A DNA stretch of 44,391 nucleotides from Lentisphaeria bacterium (lineage in GTDB: Bacteria > Verrucomicrobiota > Lentisphaeria > Oligosphaerales > Oligosphaeraceae): the NCBI GenBank assembly GCA_016287975.1, contig JAEEXV010000349.1:1-44391 (forward strand). Reading direction: 5' to 3'. The position numbers were made by a program, and so were the translations under genes. Position 1 is the stretch's first letter; every line of letters starts with the position of its first letter. The notes under the pieces are model-generated. The model did not search any database. It worked only from the letters and a program-made list of their open reading frames with translations, and was not told where the DNA came from. Positions 19,808 through 27,301 of the stretch are shown here, piece by piece.

Positions 19808-20785
19808 ATGGATGCCCATGTCTTCATCAGTGGATTTTCCTTCTGGCTGGGGGCCGTCATCGGGAGTTTCCTGAACGTGGTGGTGTGGCGGGTGCCGCGC
19901 GGGGAATCGCTGGTGTCGCCCGGGAGCCACTGCCCGAAGTGCGGGCATGAGATCAGGCCGTGGGAGAACATCCCGATCCTAAGCTGGCTGTTCCTGCGCG
20001 GACGGTGCTCTGCGTGCCATCAGCCGATCTCGTGGCGCTATCCCGCGGGGGAAGCCGCAGTGGGGCTGCTCTTCCTCTTCATCTTCATCCGCGTGGACCA
20101 CGCCTTCCTGCCGCTTTCGACGCTGCTGGGCTGGTGGTGGTTCGCAGGCGCGATGCTCTCCGCCGCGCGCATCGACTTCGAGCATCGCTTCATCCCGAAC
20201 CTCATCACCTACAGCGGGATCATCGTCGCGCTCGCGCTGGCGGCGTGCCTGCCAGATGGACGCCCCACCGTCGCCGTCCCGCAGGACCCCGAATACGGCT
20301 CCATGATGACGGCGCGCCTCGTCCAGGCCATCCAGAACGCGCTGCCTGGCGGAATCGGGGTGCGCCTCGCCGCCGTCGCCGACTGCCTCGCGGGCGCGCT
20401 CCTGGGCGCCGTGCTCCTGGGCGCCGCGAACCTCGCCGGCTCCGCCGCCCTGAAGGCGTGGAAACGCCACCGCAAGGAGGAGGGGCTGCCCGAGGAGGCG
20501 CTCGGCTGGGGCGACGTCAAACTCCTGGCGATGTGCGGCGCCTTCCTGGGCGCGGACGCCGTCGTCTACATCCTGACTGGCGGCGTCCTGCTGGGCTTCC
20601 TCTGGGGCGTGGGGATGCTGGTCGTCTCGCATTTCCGCCAGAAGAAGCACGCGGACGCCGCGCCTGAGGGGAAGCCAGGGCATTTCCTGGTGCTGCCGCT
20701 GGCCCCGTTCCTCGCGGTCCCCGCCCTCCTGTGGACCATCGCGGGCAACTGGATGTATCTGCTCTACCTGCTGGTGAGCGGGTAG
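19808..20785 (+). CDS. pilD: Prepilin peptidase / N-methyltransferase
   Basis: The protein has 325 residues. A membrane protease of the A24 family, it cleaves the leader of prepilins and pseudopilins and methylates the new N-terminus. An N-terminal helix (GAVIGSFLNVVVWRVPRG) is followed by a zinc-binding cytoplasmic loop with two CxxC pairs (Cys42/45 and 67/70). The aspartyl catalytic sites are RIDFEHRFIPN and LGWGDVKLL, and at least six hydrophobic segments follow. An insertion between the two aspartate motifs (about residues 145-215) is longer than in the minimal enzymes. It is directly downstream of the methyltransferase gene. The pseudopilins at 5172-5936 and 12225-12983 are likely substrates. 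Confidence 0.95.
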   Translation: MDAHVFISGFSFWLGAVIGSFLNVVVWRVPRGESLVSPGSHCPKCGHEIRPWENIPILSWLFLRGRCSACHQPISWRYPAGEAAVGLLFLFIFIRVDHAFLPLSTLLGWWWFAGAMLSAARIDFEHRFIPNLITYSGIIVALALAACLPDGRPTVAVPQDPEYGSMMTARLVQAIQNALPGGIGVRLAAVADCLAGALLGAVLLGAANLAGSAALKAWKRHRKEEGLPEEALGWGDVKLLAMCGAFLGADAVVYILTGGVLLGFLWGVGMLVVSHFRQKKHADAAPEGKPGHFLVLPLAPFLAVPALLWTIAGNWMYLLYLLVSG

Positions 20786-20827
20786 AGCGCTCCCTGACGG
20801 GGCGGCATTTGCCGAACATGGGCGAAC

Positions 20828-20856
20828 TTGGCGGAAGGGGACACGCCGATTATATT
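20828..20856 (+). promoter_or_regulatory. Sigma-70-like promoter of the AAA-ATPase gene
   Basis: TTGGCG, a 17-bp spacer and TATATT, the last within GATTATATTATAC. It predicts a leader of about 135 nt before the ATG at 21001. Confidence 0.6.
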
Positions 20857-20940
20857 ATACAGACTCTCTGTTTGCCTCATCAGGGAAGGGCAGCATTGCC
20901 GCTTCGTGCCTACTGACTTCGCCCATGTAGCCATACCCTC

Positions 20941-20959
20941 ATAGGCGGACATCGCCTAT
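20941..20959 (+). promoter_or_regulatory. Leader hairpin before the AAA-ATPase gene
   Basis: Perfect 7-bp stem ATAGGCG - 5 nt - CGCCTAT located 41 bp before the start codon, inside the predicted untranslated leader. It has no following T-run, so it is not a terminator. A regulatory role is only possible, not shown. Confidence 0.35.
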
Positions 20960-21000
20960 GCGAAGACAGGCAGGACTCTCCTTTCGCGTTGGACAGAAGC

Positions 21001-22560
21001 ATGGAAAAAATCGCGACCGACATCTACTCGTTTTCTCGTCTGCGGGAAGAGGGCTTTACGTATGTCGACAAGACGGATATCCTGAGGATCATGGCCTCTG
21101 GCGAGGTCGGCGCGCAGTTCTTCATCGCTCGGCCACGGCGCTTTGGGAAATCGCTGGCGGTCAGCACGCTCAAGGCACTCTTCGAAGGACGACGCGAACT
21201 CTTCAAGGGACTGGCCATCGAGCCAAGATGGGACTGGTCGAAGAAATGGCCAGTGCTGCACCTTGACATGGGTTCCACTCAGGCCCGCACCGTCCAGGAA
21301 CTTGAGGCCGTCCTGTCGGAGCAACTTGAAGACCGTGCGCGGGAACTCGGTGTCGAAGGGCTGTCTGGCACGGGGCCATCCAGCCTTTTCAAACGCCTCA
21401 TTGAGACCCTGGCGTCGCGTTCGCCTGATGGGCGGATGGTGCTCCTCGTCGATGAGTATGACAAGCCGCTTCTCGGGCATCTCCAAAAACGGGATGTCAT
21501 CGACGTGCGCGATTCCCTCAAGATGTTCTACTCGGTCATCAAGACCCTGGAGGCGAGGCAGCGCTTCACCTTTGTGACCGGGGTGAGCAAGTTCTCGAAA
21601 GTCTCCATCTTTTCCGACCTCAACAACTTGAAGGACTACACGATGCACCCGAAGGCAGCGACGCTTTTCGGCTATACGCATGAGGAGGTGCTTCGTTGTT
21701 TTCCTGGACGCATCCACGATCTGGGCGTGGCGAACGGTCTTACGGACAAGGCCGCGTTCCAGGAGATCGTCAACTGGTACGACGGGTACCGCTTTCATCC
21801 TTCGGCCATGCCAGTCATCAACCCTGTGTCCCTGGGATGCTGCTTTGATGCAGGCGAATATGCGAATTACTGGTCGAAGACGGCGATACCGACCTTCCTC
21901 ATAGATCTGCTAAAAAAACAGCCGCTGGACTTCTCAACCATTGACATCACCGAAAATCGTCTGGAAGCCTACGAACCTGACCGACCAGACATCACGACTC
22001 TGCTTTACCAGACGGGCTACCTCACCATCAAGGGAGCCGACAGCCTCGGCGGCTCACGACGCTACCTGCTGGGCTTCCCGAACCGCGAGGTCGAAGAATC
22101 CTTCTTGCAATACCTCGTCCCTGCCTACACTGGGCTGGAGGAGGCCATCACCGACTCGGAACAGTTCTCGGCGGCGAAGGCGCTTTACACACATGACGTG
22201 CCAAGATTCCTCAAGGCACTTAAGTGCTTTTTCGCCAAGATTCCGTACAATCTCACCGACCGCCAGAACGAGCAGATGTGGCAGACCATCGTCTATGTCG
22301 TGCTCAAGTCCATCGGAGTCAGCGTTCGCGCCGAAGTGCAGACCAATGAAGGTCGCATCGACATGATCGTCGAGACCCCGAAGGACAATTACATCGTTGA
22401 GTTCAAACTCGACCGCCCCGCTTCAGAGGCGATGGAGCAAATTCGCCGCAAGGACTATGCAGGCCGATTCGCCCTCTCCCCAAAGCGCCTCACGCTCATC
22501 GGCATCTCCTTCTCCTCCGAAAAACGCACCATCGTCGAGGAACTCGTCGAAGAGTCGTGA
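21001..22560 (+). CDS. AAA-ATPase-like / DUF1703 (PD-(D/E)XK nuclease-like) protein
   Basis: The protein has 519 residues. The N-terminal region is a predicted AAA-ATPase domain (AAA-ATPase_like) with YVDKTDILRIMASGEVGAQF and the Walker A variant RPRRFGKSLAVS, and the Walker B-like strand MVLLVDEYDKPLL. The C-terminus is a DUF1703-type PD-(D/E)XK fold: EGRIDMIVETPKDN then YIVEFKLDRP (Asp, and Glu-x-Lys). The family is widespread in gut Bacteroidetes, Clostridia and Lentisphaerota, often in many copies; its function is not established. GC and codon use are somewhat more relaxed than in leuS or GH2, consistent with transfer. It has its own promoter. ATG at 21001 is chosen over an in-frame TTG four codons upstream. 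Confidence 0.93.
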   Translation: MEKIATDIYSFSRLREEGFTYVDKTDILRIMASGEVGAQFFIARPRRFGKSLAVSTLKALFEGRRELFKGLAIEPRWDWSKKWPVLHLDMGSTQARTVQELEAVLSEQLEDRARELGVEGLSGTGPSSLFKRLIETLASRSPDGRMVLLVDEYDKPLLGHLQKRDVIDVRDSLKMFYSVIKTLEARQRFTFVTGVSKFSKVSIFSDLNNLKDYTMHPKAATLFGYTHEEVLRCFPGRIHDLGVANGLTDKAAFQEIVNWYDGYRFHPSAMPVINPVSLGCCFDAGEYANYWSKTAIPTFLIDLLKKQPLDFSTIDITENRLEAYEPDRPDITTLLYQTGYLTIKGADSLGGSRRYLLGFPNREVEESFLQYLVPAYTGLEEAITDSEQFSAAKALYTHDVPRFLKALKCFFAKIPYNLTDRQNEQMWQTIVYVVLKSIGVSVRAEVQTNEGRIDMIVETPKDNYIVEFKLDRPASEAMEQIRRKDYAGRFALSPKRLTLIGISFSSEKRTIVEELVEES

Positions 22561-22792
22561 CAAAACGGCAGATATGCTGCCAGAAGTCGATGGCGGAAAC
22601 CTGTCTCCTTTGGACTTGCGGTTATGCCACACGCAGGAAGAGGGAGCCATAATCGGGGCAATGAAGGGAACGGCCATACAGAGCGCGGATTCCCATGGGA
22701 TGTCGGCAATGGAGACTGTGGCTTGTGTGCCGAAGTGCTTGCTCGTTGGAGCAGGCGATTGAGACGGCTGGGACGGCGAATCATTCCCTGAA

Positions 22793-23070
22793 AACCAAAA
22801 CGCTATGATCCCCAAGATGGTCGGTAACAGCCCCTCATAGTGCAGGCCAGGCACGCCAGAAGCGTGTGGTTTGAGCACGCTTGATGAAGCGGACGTAGCC
22901 ACGGCGTCTCGCCGTGGCAGGCGGGTGAGCCACACAGGGTTTGCAATCGGGCGGCGGACTTGTTCGTTGCGTCGCTCGTCGGGGCCGCCACGGCGAGCCG
23001 CCGTGGCAATCATTTTCGGGCGTCAACCGAGGCAGTTGCCGACCATATAGGGAAACAGCGTTTCAAAAAC
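22793..23070. repeat. MITE-like element I with terminal inverted repeats
   Basis: The 22561-23219 gap holds no convincing gene. Its right part is this ~280-bp element. The left end (AAAACGCT, CCCAAGATGGTCGGT) is an inverted copy of the right end (GCCGACCATATAGGGAAAC, AGCGTTTCAAAA). The interior has two GCCACGGCG/CGCCGTGGC stem-loops (22898-22918 and 22987-23007). Both ends match the ends of the element at 24366-24510. There is no transposase. The 22561-22792 part shows nothing recognisable; a weak -10 (TATAGA, 23115-23120) lies between the element and the next gene. Confidence 0.65.
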
Positions 23071-23219
23071 TATCTGCCAAGTGAAAGATTCAACAGATCG
23101 CCGCCCAATAAGAGTATAGAGCCGATGTGAAGGGCTTTCTTTGCCCCGATGGCGGGTAGATGTGTCATCTGCTTGAAATCACAAAACACAACAACCTCAA
23201 AAACAAGGAGTTGATGAAG

Positions 23220-24227
23220 ATGAACTGGAAACATGGATTGGCATTGCTGATGGCGATGCTTCTGGTCGTGTGCGGCTGCGCCACGACGAAGACGGAGAAC
23301 GACTTTGCGAAAGCCAAGGCGGAGCGCGATGCCTTTCTCAAGGAAGCCAAGGAGGCAGAGAACATTGAGAAGACCAATGTCCTTGAAGTGGATGCTCTGA
23401 CGGCGGTCTCGACGGCGCTCTATCGCAAAACCGGCGGGGCCATGCGCGATTTCCTGGAGGCCAGCATGGGGGATCAGATGACCGCCGAGATGATCATGTT
23501 CCTGACGACCTATCAGATCAACGCCAAGGAAGACAAGGAGGCGGTTGCGAAGTCGCTGGAAGAGCGCAAGCAGAAGGCTGCCGCGATTATCAAGGAGTAT
23601 GGCACGTCCGAGCAGCAGCAGACGATGTCGCCAGAGGCGCTGATTGCCGCGGCCGAAGGGCAGATGAAGATCGAGGACTATAAGGAATATGCGAAAGGCC
23701 TGGCGTTGGCGAAGGACAAGGCGGCCTTTACCGCGAATGCCAAGAAGGATTCGGAGACCTGGGCGAAGATCCAGGAGGGCGGCAGGCTCTTCCAGGACCG
23801 CAAGGCGAAGATGGAGCAAAGTGCCGAGACCTTGCAGGCGACCAACCCAGAGGTGACTGCGGCGCTCGCAAAGTTGCAGCAGACGAACGCACTGCTGACC
23901 AAGGAACTGGCGGATGTCACTGCGGCACTAGCAGAATTGATGAACAATCCAGTCTTCCAGCAGGAACTTGTCCTGCAGGCCAAGTTGAAGAGTCCGTTTG
24001 GCGACAAGGAGGCGGTCAATCAGGAACTCGCCGCGTTGCGCGCATCGGCCGACTATAAGAAAATCGCCCCGCAGCGGGATGAGTTGATGGCCAAGAAAGA
24101 ATTGCTGGAGAAGGCACTGGCTGTCCTCGGCAAAGGCGTCGGCAAGCAGTTGGCTTTTACGGCCAAGGCAATTCCATACGCCTGGAACCAGTGGCAGGAC
24201 ATGAAGAACTACCCCCCTGCTGAATAA
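23220..24227 (+). CDS. Alanine/lysine-rich coiled-coil-like lipoprotein, first gene of envelope operon
   Basis: The protein has 335 residues. AAGGAG lies 9 nt before the ATG at 23220; an ATG two codons earlier is too close to the SD. The signal peptide MNWKHGLALLMAMLLVVCG ends at a lipobox with Cys20. The mature part is almost wholly helical and charged (EKTENDFAKAKAERD-like heptads, then a Q/L/A-rich stretch around TNALLTKELADVTAALAEL), suggesting coiled coils, and ends YAWNQWQDMKNYPPAE. No known enzyme motif can be recognised. It is the first of five same-strand genes for exported proteins. Codon use is less GC-biased than in the flanking genes. The function is unknown; a scaffold or periplasm-spanning role would fit. 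Confidence 0.85.
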   Translation: MNWKHGLALLMAMLLVVCGCATTKTENDFAKAKAERDAFLKEAKEAENIEKTNVLEVDALTAVSTALYRKTGGAMRDFLEASMGDQMTAEMIMFLTTYQINAKEDKEAVAKSLEERKQKAAAIIKEYGTSEQQQTMSPEALIAAAEGQMKIEDYKEYAKGLALAKDKAAFTANAKKDSETWAKIQEGGRLFQDRKAKMEQSAETLQATNPEVTAALAKLQQTNALLTKELADVTAALAELMNNPVFQQELVLQAKLKSPFGDKEAVNQELAALRASADYKKIAPQRDELMAKKELLEKALAVLGKGVGKQLAFTAKAIPYAWNQWQDMKNYPPAE

Positions 24228-24365
24228 CCGTCATTGCAGGCGAGGCACCACCCGTTCGGCGGGGCCTCGCCATGCTGGCGGCATAACTGCCCTGCCCTGG
24301 TTGTCTCGGCAGATTCCCCCTCAAAAAAGCCCGCCGGCGAAAAGGGCGTCCCATAATCTGCTGTA

Positions 24366-24510
24366 TTTTCAAAACGCGCTGTTTCCCAAGAGGGTCGGTG
24401 AAAACCGCCATTTCATGCCCGAAGTTGTTGCCACGGCGGCCCCGCCGTGGCAACAACTTCGGGCGCCATCCAGGCAATCGCCTACCCTTGGGGAACGGAG
24501 CATTTCAAAA
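24366..24510. repeat. MITE-like element II with a perfect 23-bp-stem palindrome
   Basis: An about 145-bp element between lipoproteins 1 and 2. Its left arm (TTTTCAAAACGCGCTGTTTC, then GGGTCGG) is an inverted, imperfect copy of its right arm (CCTACCCTTGGGGAACGGAG, then CATTTCAAAA) and matches the arms of the element at 22793-23070. The centre (24417-24464) is a perfect inverted repeat: 23-bp arms starting GCCCGAAGTTGTTGCCACGG around a 2-nt loop. The right end abuts AAAAGGA, the SD of the next gene. Confidence 0.7.
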
Positions 24511-24518
24511 GGATCAAC

Positions 24519-25613
24519 ATGTCTATGAACCACATGAAAGCAATTTGGATGATGGTCGTCGCCGTTGTCGCGCTGATGCTGGTCTCCTGCTCGTCTTTTG
24601 AGGTCACGACTGGCGTCGACAATGCCTGGCAGACGATGTACGGCATTGAATTCCATGACCGCGCATATATGGAGAAACAGCCTATCAAGGTCTCGGCTAA
24701 TGTCAAGGAAGAGAATTTTGGAAGACTAGCGTTTTCTTCTTTGCCGGGTTTTAGACAAAATTATCGTAATGCGAAAGATAAACTTGATGAAAAGCAAATT
24801 TCCTTGCTGAGAAATGACTTCGAGACTTGCCTGGTCAGCACCAATCGCTTCCTCGTCGCGCAGATTCGCTACGGATTGGCTGATGAAGAAGTGCGTCAGG
24901 CAACTGCCAAGGGGACGGCAAACGTTGAAGGCTTTGACTCGGGAAAACTCAAAAAGCCGGAATATGTCCTCAATGTGGTGACCACCTGGACTACTCGTGC
25001 CAATTACAATGGCGGAGATAAAACTATCAACAACACCATGGAGTGGAATGTCACGCCGGCAATGGCGGCGAACAACGCGCCAATGGAGGAGTTCCCGCCG
25101 TTCAAGGTTTCGGTGGAGGATCAAATCAAGCAGAAGGTGAATCACTCTGGGGCGGTTATCGCTGGTCCGCGATTGAAGACGAAGTCTGAGAATGATGATT
25201 ACATCATCAACCTCGGGCGTCTGTGTCAGATCAAAGTGCTGGATCATATTTACCGCATGTATCCTGCGGGTGGGGAGGTAACCAGTTTTATGCTCGCGAG
25301 TTCCGGGCCATCGCTGGCCAAAATCAACGCCAGCCGTGCAACAGGATTGATGTGCAAGATGGAGATGATTGTCTATGCTCTGCCCAAGGACGACCCTGAT
25401 GGCATTCGGATTCCGCTTTTCAATGCGACGGTCACTCCCGCTCGAATCGGCTCGTCGGAGTTGGAGATTTGGCGTGAAAACTCGGATAATCCATTTGCCA
25501 CGCCGATTCTCAAGATGCTCCGCGTGAATCCGCAGGAGGCCAAGAAGACATACGACTTTTACGCGGCATCGGATGGCATAGCCGAGAAGCCGGACTTCAT
25601 CGTAACGAACTAA
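24519..25613 (+). CDS. CsgG/FlgO-like lipoprotein
   Basis: The protein has 364 residues. AAAAGGA lies 5 nt before the ATG. Signal peptide with lipobox LVSC (Cys24). The segment FETCLVSTNRFLVAQIRYGLADEE, then KKPEYVLNVVTTWT, has the strand-helix pattern of the CsgG/LpoB/FlgO family (a helix with a small 'N-x-x-RF' turn, then the 'x-x-YVLx-x-x' strand). The match is by eye and modest. Part of the gene near 24700-24800 is distinctly AT-richer than the surroundings. It follows lipoprotein 1 across a MITE-like element and precedes lipoprotein 3 by 27 bp. Probably an outer-membrane periplasmic-facing component. No catalytic motif is visible. Confidence 0.8.
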   Translation: MSMNHMKAIWMMVVAVVALMLVSCSSFEVTTGVDNAWQTMYGIEFHDRAYMEKQPIKVSANVKEENFGRLAFSSLPGFRQNYRNAKDKLDEKQISLLRNDFETCLVSTNRFLVAQIRYGLADEEVRQATAKGTANVEGFDSGKLKKPEYVLNVVTTWTTRANYNGGDKTINNTMEWNVTPAMAANNAPMEEFPPFKVSVEDQIKQKVNHSGAVIAGPRLKTKSENDDYIINLGRLCQIKVLDHIYRMYPAGGEVTSFMLASSGPSLAKINASRATGLMCKMEMIVYALPKDDPDGIRIPLFNATVTPARIGSSELEIWRENSDNPFATPILKMLRVNPQEAKKTYDFYAASDGIAEKPDFIVTN

Positions 25614-25640
25614 TCAATTCACTTGGAGCCAGGAGAAAAT

Positions 25641-27254
25641 ATGTTGTCGATACGAGGCAAAGCATTCCTACTTCACGCCATGCTGGCGACATTGGTGGCC
25701 TGGCTGGCGGGATGCGCCAAGCCACCTGTCGTGGTCGTCGTTTCCGACAATCCGGCCGTGCGCCAGCAGTATCAGCCGGGAAACGCCCCGGTTGCTGCGG
25801 CCGTCGAGACTGGCATGCGGGAAGCAACGGCGACGGGCGATGCAACGCCACCCTCCGCCGTCTCCGCTCCTGCGGAGAATCTGACGCCGATTTTCCACCA
25901 ACTGGCCAGGGAACGCACGGAGTTTGAGGTTGGCGAGGACAATTCCGGAGCCGTCTGGGTCTTCTGCACGAAGAGCGTCGCATTGCCGCCAGGCCGCACG
26001 CAGGAGGAGGCCCTGCAGATGGCGGAACTCCGTGCCAAGGAGGCAATCGCCCAGTTCATTGGGCAGACAATCTCCGGTGAGCGGACGCTCGTGACACAGA
26101 CCGTCCAGGAAAACGGCCAGAGCCATCTACGGAAGGAGCTCAAGTCCATTCGGAAGATCAATGTCGACCAGTTCCTGCGGGGAGTGACGCTTTTCCAGAG
26201 CCAGACGGCGGAGGGTAGGGTCTATGCCTCATTCGTCTCTTCCAGTCGTGCTGCGGACGCGGCGGAGCGTTTCGCGCGTCAACTGGAACGGATGCCGCCT
26301 GATACTGTCAAGGCGGCGGGGTTCTGCCTCATTGAACGCAATGGGATCCCGGAGGCACGCAAAGGCGCCGCCCGGGCCGCCCTGCGCAACGCCGTTGAGC
26401 AAGTGATGGGGACCATGGTCGTTGGTCAGGGCAAGATGTTAGACAATGACAAGGTCCGCAGCAAGCTGGTCAACCATACGCTCGGCAACGTCAAGCAGTA
26501 TCGGGTGGCGAAGGAAGCCAAAGTGGACGATTCGTACATGGTGATTGTGCTGGCCAAGGTCGACAAAGAGACGGTGCTGGACAATTATGCGGCGGTCATC
26601 CGCTCCATGGGCGACCCTGGGTTCTACATCCGTTGCGACGATCCAGACCTGGCGACGGCGCTGAAGGGCTTTTGGCAGGAACTTGGGCTGCGGCTGGCCC
26701 CCAGCGCGGCCAAGGCCGATTTCCTGGTCGAGGTCAAGGGGCGGTACATTCCGTTGGAGGATGAACACTATGGTGTCGGCATCCAGACCGACGTGACGCT
26801 GGAGGTGCTTTCCGCAAAGAATCGGCAGCCGCTCCTGTCCATGTCCAACGATCCCCGCCAGACGGCCAACTTCTTCGGGTCTTTCCACCAGATTCGGCAG
26901 GGCAGCGCCAAAAGGGCCTTCCAGCATCTGAAAAAGCCGCTGCATCGAAAACTGAACGATCTCTTGATGGAGTGGCTTCTCAACGGACGGCCCGTGACTG
27001 TGGAATACCGTGGAGTCGGCGGAGACGCCCGTCAGATCGAGGCGTTGCGCAAGGCTATCGACGCTGTTCCCGACGCATCCGTCCTGGATTCCACCTACCA
27101 GGAGAGCGTGGCCGTTTTCCAATGCCGCTTCGTCGGCAGCACCGACGAGTTCGTGTATTTCCTGCAGGAGCGCCTGACGCAGGGGGCAGGCCGTCTCCCT
27201 GCGTGCCAATTGCAGGAATACAACCATGAGAGAGTCTTGTTTTCCATTCGGTGA
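25641..27254 (+). CDS. LPP20/FlgT-like lipoprotein
   Basis: The protein has 537 residues; AGGAG lies 5 nt before the ATG. The lipobox is LAGC (Cys25). After a proline/alanine-rich linker (to about residue 80) there is a domain with QMAELRAKEAIAQFIGQTI, the alternating-Ala/Arg helix typical of LPP20 and of the FlgT N-terminal domain. A second part has AARAALRNAVEQVMGTMVVG followed by YMVIVLAKVDKETV, a pattern shared with FlgT middle and other envelope proteins. The C-terminal third (VTLEVLSAKNRQPL and on) is beta-rich. It is in the same operon as the neighbouring lipoproteins (28-bp gap before, 47-bp gap after). An envelope structural role is inferred. Confidence 0.82.
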   Translation: MLSIRGKAFLLHAMLATLVAWLAGCAKPPVVVVVSDNPAVRQQYQPGNAPVAAAVETGMREATATGDATPPSAVSAPAENLTPIFHQLARERTEFEVGEDNSGAVWVFCTKSVALPPGRTQEEALQMAELRAKEAIAQFIGQTISGERTLVTQTVQENGQSHLRKELKSIRKINVDQFLRGVTLFQSQTAEGRVYASFVSSSRAADAAERFARQLERMPPDTVKAAGFCLIERNGIPEARKGAARAALRNAVEQVMGTMVVGQGKMLDNDKVRSKLVNHTLGNVKQYRVAKEAKVDDSYMVIVLAKVDKETVLDNYAAVIRSMGDPGFYIRCDDPDLATALKGFWQELGLRLAPSAAKADFLVEVKGRYIPLEDEHYGVGIQTDVTLEVLSAKNRQPLLSMSNDPRQTANFFGSFHQIRQGSAKRAFQHLKKPLHRKLNDLLMEWLLNGRPVTVEYRGVGGDARQIEALRKAIDAVPDASVLDSTYQESVAVFQCRFVGSTDEFVYFLQERLTQGAGRLPACQLQEYNHERVLFSIR

Positions 27255-27301
27255 CTAACCGGATTCCGAACCAGAAACCCCAAGCAAACAGGAGGAAAAT
27301 G

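Noticed and set aside
22423..23026. Small minus-strand ORFs in the gap after the AAA-ATPase
   Set aside because: They run through MITE-like element I and lack SD and family features.
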